The position numbers and the translations under genes are program-made. From Achromobacter sp. ASV32 (GTDB lineage Bacteria; Pseudomonadota; Gammaproteobacteria; Burkholderiales; Burkholderiaceae_B), in the NCBI RefSeq assembly GCF_016428805.1, contig NZ_JAELTJ010000021.1:1-62255 (forward strand): 62,255 nt of DNA. The letters are read 5' to 3'. The notes beneath the pieces are model-generated. The model searched no databases. It was given only the letters and a program-made list of their open reading frames with translations, and was not told the origin of the DNA. Every line of letters begins with the position of its first letter. Position 1 is the stretch's first letter. Shown here piece after piece: positions 55,773 through 62,255 of this stretch.

Positions 55773-57080
55773 ATGTCCTCCCCCTCAGCCGAATCCGGCG
55801 CCGCTCGCGGTACCCCGTCCACCTCAGGCGCCAGCGCGCCCGCGTCCGACTATCTGGCGCGCGGCACGCCCGGTTTGCGCCGGGCCCAGTGGGCCTTGTT
55901 CGCCGCGGGCTTTTCCACCTTTTCGCTGTTGTATTGCGTGCAGCCGCTGATGCCGCTGTTCACCCATGCGTTCGACGTGTCGCCGGCGCAGAGCAGCCTG
56001 GTGCTGTCGCTGTGCACCGGCCTGCTGGCGGTGGCGATTTTCCTGGTGGGGCTGTTTTCGCAGGCCTTGCCGCGCAAGCGCATCATGGCGCTGTCGCTGT
56101 TTGCCTCGGCCGTGCTGGGCACGGTGGCCGCGGTGGCGCCCGACTGGCATAGCCTGCTGGTGCTGCGCGCCTTGCAGGGCGTGGCGATGGGCGGCGTGCC
56201 CGCGGTGGCCATGGCCTACCTGGCCGAAGAGGTGGAGCCCGATACGCTGGGCTTCGCCATGGGCCTGTACATCAGCGGCAGCGCGTTCGGCGGGCTGTCC
56301 GGCCGGGTGATCACGGGCCTGGTGTCCGACCATTTCGGCTGGCGGGCGGCCATGGGCACGCTGGGACTGCTGGGCATCGTGGCGGCCGTGCTGTTCGTCT
56401 GGCTGCTGCCGCCTTCGCGCCGTTTCGCGCCGCAGCGCGCGCGGGGCTGGGCCGGGGTGTTCGGTGATGTGCGCGGGGGCATCGGCGCGCATCTGAAAAA
56501 TGGTCCGCTGTGCAGTCTGTTCGCGATGGGCGGCCTGTTGATGGGCGCGTTCGTCACGATCTACAACTATGTGGGTTTCCGCTTGCTGGCGCCGCCGTTC
56601 TCGCTGAGCCAGACCTTTATCGGCTTCATTTTCGTGGTGTATCTGGTGGGCATTTTCGCGTCCACCTACTTTGGCCGGCTGGCCGACCGGCATGGCCGCG
56701 GCGCCATGCTGATGGCGGCGACCGGCCTGGCGCTGGCGGGATTGCTGCTGACCCTGTCCGACGCCTTGCCCGTGCTGATCGCCGGCATCGTCGTCTTCAC
56801 CTTCGGTTTTTTCGCCGCGCACGCGGTGGCCAGCGGCTGGGTCGGCCAGATGTCGCGCGGCTACAAGGCGCTGGCGGCATCGCTGTACCTGCTGGTGTAT
56901 TACGTGGGTTCCAGCGTGCTGGGCTCGCTGGGCGGCCAGTTCTGGACGGGCGGCGCCTGGCCCGGCGTGGCCGCCATGGCGGGCAGCCTGCTGCTCGTGG
57001 CGCTGTGCCTCAGCGCGGGGCTCTACTGGCGCACGGCGCGTGCGCCGCAAGCGCCGGTCGCGGAACGCGGCGCGTCGTGA
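55773..57080 (+). CDS. MFS transporter (YnfM-like)
   Basis: The 435-residue protein has 12 membrane segments, with LYCVQPLMPLFTHAFDVSPAQSSLVLS and AVAMAYLAEEVEP, typical of the YnfM/arabinose-efflux branch. The chosen ATG at 55773 follows a weak site; the frame from 55704 has an unlikely leader crossing the operator. The neighbouring LysR gene is very like YnfL, which regulates ynfM in E. coli, so this pair mirrors that arrangement. Confidence 0.9.
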   Translation: MSSPSAESGAARGTPSTSGASAPASDYLARGTPGLRRAQWALFAAGFSTFSLLYCVQPLMPLFTHAFDVSPAQSSLVLSLCTGLLAVAIFLVGLFSQALPRKRIMALSLFASAVLGTVAAVAPDWHSLLVLRALQGVAMGGVPAVAMAYLAEEVEPDTLGFAMGLYISGSAFGGLSGRVITGLVSDHFGWRAAMGTLGLLGIVAAVLFVWLLPPSRRFAPQRARGWAGVFGDVRGGIGAHLKNGPLCSLFAMGGLLMGAFVTIYNYVGFRLLAPPFSLSQTFIGFIFVVYLVGIFASTYFGRLADRHGRGAMLMAATGLALAGLLLTLSDALPVLIAGIVVFTFGFFAAHAVASGWVGQMSRGYKALAASLYLLVYYVGSSVLGSLGGQFWTGGAWPGVAAMAGSLLLVALCLSAGLYWRTARAPQAPVAERGAS

Positions 57081-57102
57081 GCCGGACGGGGCGGCAAGGG
57101 CG

Positions 57103-57396
57103 TCAAGCCGGTGCGCGGCTGGGGACTTCGGCTGCCAGCGTGGCGTCCATGCCTTGGCTCAGCGCCGCCAGCAGGCGGTGCGGGGCCAGATCCAGCTGCG
57201 CCAGCAGCACACTGCATCGGGCCAGCCGGGTCAGGTCTTCATGTGTCAGGCCGACGAGCCACTGGCAGGCCTGGACCGATATCTGCAGACCCGCCAGCGC
57301 CTGAAGATTGCCGGTGCGGGCCAATCGCTGCAGCAGCAGCAGATACATCAGATTGGTTTCGTGGATGTCGCGCAGAAATTCGGCTGATCTGTGCAT
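57103..57396 (-). CDS. flhD: FlhD-like flagellar transcriptional regulator, without FlhC
   Basis: The 97-residue protein has the FlhD start FLRDIHETNLMYLLLLQRLART, which lines up with E. coli FlhD (LLKHIYDINLSYLLLAQRL), and a matching helix LTHEDLTRLA. FlhD is normally cotranscribed with flhC and forms the FlhD4C2 activator. No flhC is found downstream: the next gene on that side is the convergent MFS gene 22 bases away. ATG 57396 is chosen over 57465 because the leader is basic and unconserved. Likely a paralogue with a changed role. Confidence 0.75.
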   Translation of the reverse strand: MHRSAEFLRDIHETNLMYLLLLQRLARTGNLQALAGLQISVQACQWLVGLTHEDLTRLARCSVLLAQLDLAPHRLLAALSQGMDATLAAEVPSRAPA

Positions 57397-57702
57397 CGGG
57401 CGCCCCTTCCTTCGTTGAATCCGCGGCCCGGCGGTTGCTCGGACCAGGAACAAGCAAAGCAACAAGCTGGGCGCGAAGCGTCCTAGGGAGGGCGTCTCGT
57501 CAAGCTGTAAAAGCTTGCGGCCGGTATGTTTTGTCGATCATATTTAAGCGATCTGGCGTCGTCAGTAATGGATTTCCCTGTGCCGCGCAGGGCACCTGTC
57601 GATACAAATTAAAAACGACTCATTCTCATTTATAATGCCGGGCAGGTCGGACGGCCCGGGCATGCGCCTGCCGTCTGGTATTCACCGAACTCGAGGCCCG
57701 CG
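57397..57702. other. Divergent intergenic region between flhD-like and DUF2325 genes
   Basis: The 306 bases contain no gene. Half nearest the DUF2325 gene is AT-rich with a good -10 TATAAT (57631-57636) overlapped by a Fur-like half-site. The promoter of the flhD-like gene must lie in the left half, where nothing distinctive is seen. Confidence 0.6.
57616..57636 (+). promoter_or_regulatory. Candidate Fur-controlled promoter of the DUF2325 gene
   Basis: The reverse complement AAATGAGAATGAGTC carries the AAATGAGAATGA half of pseudomonad/betaproteobacterial Fur boxes, and it overlaps a perfect TATAAT -10 box. The other half-site is poor, so this is tentative. Confidence 0.4.
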
Positions 57703-58416
57703 ATGACGTCATCTTTCCAGGCGCCCAATTCCCTGCAGCGCGAACACGCGGCCTTGCTGGCCGCCTACGGACAGGCGCAAGCGCGTTGCAGCCGCCTGCT
57801 CAGCGCGCAGGCCCGGCGCATTGCACATCTGGAAGCCGAGGCCATGCGCCTGCGAGCCGCCGTGATCCAGCGCGACACCGCGCTGGCCTGGGCCCGCGAA
57901 GACCGCGCCGCGTTGGAAGGGGCGATTCCCGGCTTGCCCAGGCGCGTGGCGTTGGCGCGGCGCGTGACGCAATTGATGGAGCGGGTGCAGAGCCTGATGC
58001 GCGAGCGCCTGGCCTGGCAGGACCGCGCCGCCCAGGCGCGGCAGCGCCCGCTGGACAGCGCGGCCGAACCTGCCGCGCGGCCGGCGGTGATCGCGGCGGC
58101 AGCGCTGCGTGAAAAGTCCGTGCTGTGCGTGGGCGAAGATGCGATGGCCCTGATGCTGACGCGCAAGGTCGTGGAAATGGCCGGCGGCCGCTACCTGGGC
58201 CACTGCGGCGGCGAGAATGCCGACGGCGACACGCTGGAAGCCAGCCTGGTGGCGGCCGACCTGGTCATCTGCCAGACAGGGTGCGTCAGCCATGGCGCCT
58301 ATTGGCGCGTGAAAGACCACTGCACCCGCACCGGCAAGCAATGCGTGCTGGTTGACAAGCCCGAGGCGCTGACGGCGCTGGAACTGGCGCGCGACCGCGT
58401 CGACGTGGACCGCTGA
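57703..58416 (+). CDS. DUF2325 domain protein with N-terminal coiled coil
   Basis: The 237-residue protein has an Arg/Ala-rich coiled coil (about 10-115) and a C-terminal DUF2325 domain (about 135-232) with SVLCVGEDAMAL, LGHCGGENADGDTLEASLVAADLVICQTGCVSHGAY in adjoining blocks, and VKDHCTRTGKQCVLVDKP. The family's function is unknown; the conserved Cys and His suggest metal or redox binding. A Fur-like promoter upstream hints at iron control. Confidence 0.87.
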   Translation: MTSSFQAPNSLQREHAALLAAYGQAQARCSRLLSAQARRIAHLEAEAMRLRAAVIQRDTALAWAREDRAALEGAIPGLPRRVALARRVTQLMERVQSLMRERLAWQDRAAQARQRPLDSAAEPAARPAVIAAAALREKSVLCVGEDAMALMLTRKVVEMAGGRYLGHCGGENADGDTLEASLVAADLVICQTGCVSHGAYWRVKDHCTRTGKQCVLVDKPEALTALELARDRVDVDR

Positions 58417-58548
58417 CTGTCGCTTTGCCGAACGCCGCCTGGCGCGGCGGCGGCTCTGCGCCGGTCCGCGCTGTAGCGTCGAGTTACCGAGGGTTTCCGA
58501 CACGCGGGCGATCCCGCAATACAGTCGGAGGATCCCCACGGAGAACCC

Positions 58549-61500
58549 ATGCTGACCCAGCGAGACCGCGTATCGCACCCCTGGACCGACACGCTTGCGC
58601 GGTTGGAAGACGAACGGATCATGCTGCAGCGCATTGTCGCGGGCGAGCCGTTGGCCGAGGTGCTGGCCCATATGCTGCACTTGATCGAGGCGCAATCCAG
58701 CGTCGAGTTGCGCGCGTCGATCGCCTTGATCGACGACGCCGGCCGCGTGCTGCGCCATGGTGCAGCGCCCAGCTTGCCCGCGGCCTTCAACGACGCGGTG
58801 GACGGTGCCGCGATCGGCCCGCAATCGGCGTCCTGGGGCCAGGCCGCCCATACCGGCAGCCCGGTGTATGTGGAAGACATCGCCAGCCATCCGGCCTGGG
58901 AGGGGTGGCGCGAGCAGGCGCTGGCGCACGGGCTGCGGGCCTGCTGGTCGACGCCCATCAAATCGTCCGACGGCCGGGTGCTGGGCGTGTTCTCCAATTA
59001 CTACCGCATGCCGCGATCGCCGTCGGCGCACGACATCGATGCGATCGCGGTCGTGACGCGCAGCGCGGCCCTGGCGATCGAGCGGCACCTGACGGAATCG
59101 GCGCTGCGGCGCAGCGGCGAACGTTGGCGTGCCATGTTCGAAGGCATGCAGGAGGCCTTCTTCCTGAGCGAGGCGTTGCGCGACCCGCAGGGCCGCATCA
59201 TCGATTTCCGTTTCATCGAGGTCAACCCGGCATTCGAACGCCAAAGCGGCATGAAAGAGGGTGACACCCTGGGCCATACGCTGCGCGAGATGATCCCCGG
59301 CGTGCCTGGCCGGATCATGGACGCGTTTGCGCAGGTGGTCGAATCCGGCGAACCCGCGCAGTTTGAATTCGCGGTACCTGGGCCACGACTGGCCTGGTAC
59401 GAGGCGCGTGCCCGCAAGGAGGGCGCCGATCGCATGATGGCGCTGTTCCTGGACGTGACCGCGCGCAAGACGGCCGAGGTCGAACTGTGGGAGGGCCAGC
59501 ATCGCAAGAATTTCCTGATGGCGTTGGGCGACCGCCTGCGGGAAATCCCCTTGCAGCCCGCCATCGAGCAGACGGCGTGCGAAAGCCTGGGGCAGCATCT
59601 GGCGCTGGGGCTGGCCGCGGTGGTGGATTGGCCGGACGAAAGCGCCGAGCCCGTGGTGTCGACGTGCTGGCGGCACGCGGCCGGCCGCGATGCCGTTGAC
59701 GCCGGCCTGGGGCCGGCGCTCTACACCGACGCGTTCTACGAAGCCATGCGCACCGGGCGCACGGCGTTTCTGGAACCCTTGCTGGCGCAGGCGGATGGCG
59801 ATATCCTGCCGTCCGCGATCGTGGTGCCCACCGCCCGCTGGGGCCGCCATGGCGGCGCGCTGGTGGTCCGGCCCGCCGCCGACAGCCGCTTCAAGCGCGG
59901 CGACGTCGCCTGCATCGAAGAGGTGGCCGAGCGCATGTGCGGCGCGGTGGAACGCTCACAATACGCCCGCATGCTGGAGCAGCGGGTCGAGCAGGCCATC
60001 GCCGAGCGCGACCGCATCTGGCGCCTGTCGCCGGAACTGCTGGCGGTGATCGATGGCCAGGGCCGCTACGTCAGCGTCAATCCGGCGGTGCAGCCGATCC
60101 TGGGGTGGACGCCCGCCCAATTCCTGGCAATGGGCTTGCGCCAGCTGATCCATCCGGACGACTACGAGGCGACCCGCCGCGCGTTGGCGCAGGCGCGCCG
60201 TACCGACGGACCGCAAGGCGTACGCCATCTGGAGAACCGGGTACTCAAGCGGGACGGCGGTTATGCCTGGATCACCTGGAGCATGGCCTGGGCGCAAGAC
60301 AGCCTGTACATGACCGGCCGCGACGACACCGACATGAAGCAGCAGGCCGCGACGCTGCTGGACACCGAGAACGCGCTGCGCCAGGCCCAGAAGATGGAAG
60401 CCGTGGGCCGGCTGACCGGCGGCATCGCCCATGATTTCAATAACATGCTCCAGGGCATCACCGGGGCGCTCTACCTGATCCAGCGCAAGCTGGCGGCCGG
60501 CACGCCGGAGCAGGCCGGGCGCTTCATCAACGTGGCGATGGAATCGGCCAATCGCGCGGCCCATCTGACGCAGCGGCTGCTGACGTTTTCGCGCCGCCAA
60601 CCGATCGACCCGCAACCGTTTCGGGTCGCGCCGACGCTGCAGTCGATGGCGGATCTGTTCCATCGCTATACCGGCGAGGGCGTGTCGTTGGCATTCGATC
60701 TGGAACCGGGCTTGTGGCCGGTGCGATGCGACCGCAACCAGTTCGAGAACGCGTTGCTGAATCTGGTGATCAACGCCTGCGATGCCATGCCGGATGGCGG
60801 CGTACTGACGGTGGCCGCGTTGAACACGCGGTTGGACGCGGCATTCCTGAGACCGTACGCCGGCGTGCAGCCGGGGCCTTTCGTGGAGGTGTGCGTCACC
60901 GACATCGGCTGCGGTATGTCGCCCGACGTGCTGGCGCATGCCTTTGATCCGTTCTTCACTACCAAGCCGCTGGGCCAGGGCACCGGGCTGGGCCTGTCGA
61001 TGATCTATGGGTTTGCCAAGCAGGCCGGCGGTATCGTGACGCTGGACAGCAAGGTGAACCAGGGCACCTCGGTCAGGATCTTCCTGCCGCGCTATGACGG
61101 TGCGTTCACGGACGCGGCGGCGCCGGGGCCCAGCGCCAGTCCGCCCGCCGAACACGCCCGCCAGGCGGTGGTCGTACTGGTCGAAGACGACATCAACGTG
61201 CGCGAGATGGTGCGCGAATGCCTGGTCGAGCTGGGCATGCGGGTGGTCACCGCCAACGATGGCGATGCGGGGCTGGAGTGCGTGCGTGCCACCGCGGACA
61301 TCGATCTGCTGGTCACCGATGTGGGCTTGCCCGGCCTCAATGGCCGTCAGTTGGCCGATGCGGCGCGCGCTGCCCATCCGGGCCTGAAGGTGCTGCTGAT
61401 GACCGGCTATGCCGAGAGCGCCGCGCTCGGCTCGGGCTTTCTGGACCATGGCATGGCGCTGATCGTCAAGCCGTTTGCGCTGGATGTGCTGGCGGCGCGG

Positions 61501-61575
61501 GTGCAGCGCATGCTGGAGGCGGGCGAGGCGGGGGATGTGGCCGCGGTCCATGCGCCGGCCCTGCCGGCGGGGTAA
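58549..61575 (+). CDS. Hybrid sensor histidine kinase (GAF-PAS-GAF-PAS-HisKA-HATPase-REC)
   Basis: The 1008-residue cytoplasmic protein shows a GAF domain (about 20-185), PAS (195-310), a second GAF-like domain (320-470), PAS (500-600, [20 protein letters not shown]), HisKA with [13 protein letters not shown] (His628), an ATPase domain with [11 protein letters not shown] and [15 protein letters not shown], and a C-terminal receiver (880-990) with Asp924. No membrane segment is seen. GGAG lies just before the ATG. The HDFNN box and receiver tail mark a FixL/NtrB-like hybrid. Partners are not evident. Confidence 0.93.
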   Translation: MLTQRDRVSHPWTDTLARLEDERIMLQRIVAGEPLAEVLAHMLHLIEAQSSVELRASIALIDDAGRVLRHGAAPSLPAAFNDAVDGAAIGPQSASWGQAAHTGSPVYVEDIASHPAWEGWREQALAHGLRACWSTPIKSSDGRVLGVFSNYYRMPRSPSAHDIDAIAVVTRSAALAIERHLTESALRRSGERWRAMFEGMQEAFFLSEALRDPQGRIIDFRFIEVNPAFERQSGMKEGDTLGHTLREMIPGVPGRIMDAFAQVVESGEPAQFEFAVPGPRLAWYEARARKEGADRMMALFLDVTARKTAEVELWEGQHRKNFLMALGDRLREIPLQPAIEQTACESLGQHLALGLAAVVDWPDESAEPVVSTCWRHAAGRDAVDAGLGPALYTDAFYEAMRTGRTAFLEPLLAQADGDILPSAIVVPTARWGRHGGALVVRPAADSRFKRGDVACIEEVAERMCGAVERSQYARMLEQRVEQAIAERDRIWRLSPELLAVIDGQGRYVSVNPAVQPILGWTPAQFLAMGLRQLIHPDDYEATRRALAQARRTDGPQGVRHLENRVLKRDGGYAWITWSMAWAQDSLYMTGRDDTDMKQQAATLLDTENALRQAQKMEAVGRLTGGIAHDFNNMLQGITGALYLIQRKLAAGTPEQAGRFINVAMESANRAAHLTQRLLTFSRRQPIDPQPFRVAPTLQSMADLFHRYTGEGVSLAFDLEPGLWPVRCDRNQFENALLNLVINACDAMPDGGVLTVAALNTRLDAAFLRPYAGVQPGPFVEVCVTDIGCGMSPDVLAHAFDPFFTTKPLGQGTGLGLSMIYGFAKQAGGIVTLDSKVNQGTSVRIFLPRYDGAFTDAAAPGPSASPPAEHARQAVVVLVEDDINVREMVRECLVELGMRVVTANDGDAGLECVRATADIDLLVTDVGLPGLNGRQLADAARAAHPGLKVLLMTGYAESAALGSGFLDHGMALIVKPFALDVLAARVQRMLEAGEAGDVAAVHAPALPAG

Positions 61576-61688
61576 CCAGGCTTCAAGTACCGGTAAAAAT
61601 TGCCTGCCGGGCCGGCCGCGCCCCGAGGGCAGGGGGCCGGGCATGGGGATTGCTGTAAGGAAACGGCAATCCAACAAGGAGTCTATCC

Positions 61689-62042
61689 ATGAACATCCGT
61701 GCTTTGACCTATGCAGTGGTAGTCGCCGCCAGCCTGGGCGCTTCGGGCGCCGCCTTGGCCCAGTCCGCCAGCCCGACGGCCCCGTCCACCACCCCCAACG
61801 ACGGGACGGCCGTGCAGCCGAACCGGCCCGTGCCGCCGGGGCAGGCCGTGCCGGCGCCCAATGCCGCGCCCAACACGATGACCACGCCGCCGAACCTGGA
61901 CAAGAGTAGCGCCACGTCGTCGGACAAGCGCAGCGGCGAGATGCCCGCGCGTCATCGCGAGGCCAACGATAATGTGCCGCGCACGCCGGCGGCCGGCGCT
62001 GCGCCGCCTCCGGGATATCCGAACTCTGGCGGCAGCAAGTAG
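61689..62042 (+). CDS. Small secreted Pro/Ala/Thr-rich protein, unrecognised
   Basis: The 117-residue protein has a clear signal peptide ending GAALAQSA and a low-complexity mature part rich in Pro, Ala, Thr and Asn, with HREANDNVPR as the only non-repetitive block. AAGGAG is well placed before the ATG. No domain is recognised; it is probably an intrinsically disordered periplasmic or cell-wall-associated protein. A terminator follows. Confidence 0.75.
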   Translation: MNIRALTYAVVVAASLGASGAALAQSASPTAPSTTPNDGTAVQPNRPVPPGQAVPAPNAAPNTMTTPPNLDKSSATSSDKRSGEMPARHREANDNVPRTPAAGAAPPPGYPNSGGSK

Positions 62043-62078
62043 AAAAGCCCCGCCACCGCGCGCCTCATGCGCGCTTGC

Positions 62079-62105
62079 AGCCCTCGAATGAGGGCTTTTT
62101 CTTTT
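62079..62105 (+). terminator. Rho-independent terminator after the small secreted protein gene
   Basis: Stem AGCCCTC/GAGGGCT with loop GAAT is followed by TTTTCTTTT. Just upstream, GCGCGC-CTCAT-GCGCGC (62058-62074) and an AAAAGCCC (62043-62050) that can pair with the distal arm may serve the convergent rpoN transcript. Confidence 0.88.
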
Positions 62106-62132
62106 GCCGGGGCCGCGGCCTGTCGACCGGCC

Positions 62133-62255
62133 CTAGTGCGCCCGGCGGAGTTCGGCTGGCGGAAGGCGCAGTTGCCCGCGGTACTTGGAGACGGTGCGGC
62201 GGGCCAGGACGATGCCGCTGCTGGCCAGTTGCTGGGTCAGGGCCACGTCGGACAA
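62133..62255 (-). CDS. rpoN: RNA polymerase sigma-54 factor, C-terminal end
   Basis: The last 40 residues of a minus-strand gene read LSDVALTQQLASSG followed by LARRTVSKYRGQLRLPP. This is the RpoN box region (consensus ARRTVAKYRE), so the gene is sigma-54. The rest lies outside the window. Two changes stand out: Ala to Ser, and the last Glu of the box to Gly. The usual downstream neighbour hpf/raiA is absent; the next gene is convergent. Confidence 0.87.
   Translation of the reverse strand: MSDVALTQQLASSGIVLARRTVSKYRGQLRLPPAELRRAH

Overview
The window looks like a high-GC betaproteobacterial chromosome of the Alcaligenaceae, most likely Achromobacter, with Bordetella as the close alternative. 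The reasons are the GC bias, a Bug-type (TctC) solute receptor, N-acyl-D-amino-acid deacylase, and a Vi-antigen-type capsule export block that ends in a pectate-lyase-like gene matching VexL, the periplasmic Vi depolymerase described from Achromobacter denitrificans. No rRNA, tRNA, CRISPR array, prophage or insertion sequence was found.

Layout. 1-5458: 3' part of the capsule export locus in the order vexB (partial), vexC, vexD, vexE, vexL. 5486-11913: an alpha/beta hydrolase, a stand-alone branched-chain amino-acid receptor, an RstA/RstB two-component pair, a beta-lactamase-fold protein without its nucleophile, and MipA. 11992-16357: the ugpBAEC glycerol-3-phosphate importer on the minus strand, with a PhoB-type box upstream. 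16554-23276: proC, a VUT-family transporter, and livJ-livHMGF. 23827-28173: a D-amino-acid salvage cluster (Bug receptor, N-acyl-D-amino-acid deacylase, Asp/Glu racemase) with a divergent LysR regulator. 28174-36945: two GSTs, a soluble aldose-type dehydrogenase, small transporters, a zinc alcohol dehydrogenase with a third LivJ-type receptor, arginase and an orphan MetQ. 37165-48917: a diguanylate cyclase, an MFS/Lrp divergent pair, a metallophosphoesterase, an FMN hydroxyacid dehydrogenase, psd, an ABC-F protein, a CitE-like protein with an orphan response regulator, an unrecognised gene and an acetyltransferase. 49044-62255: a DadA-like oxidase, DAHP synthase, a REC-EAL phosphodiesterase, a DUF4139 protein, a LysR/MFS pair, an orphan FlhD, a DUF2325 protein, a large hybrid histidine kinase, a small secreted protein and the C-terminus of sigma-54 (RpoN).

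Most genes are ordinary nutrient uptake and signalling. The most unusual points are: (i) the VexC-position ABC protein has lost the Walker A, signature, Walker B/Glu and H-loop residues while the reading frame stays intact; (ii) the VexE-type TPR-acyltransferase has Tyr where LpxL enzymes have the acidic residue of HX4E; (iii) a beta-lactamase-fold lipoprotein has Ala in place of the SxxK serine; (iv) an FlhD stands without FlhC; (v) two consensus DnaA boxes form a tight palindrome in an intergenic region; (vi) a Fur-type palindrome sits in an otherwise empty 400-base gap; and (vii) a highly structured 550-base gap follows the liv operon.
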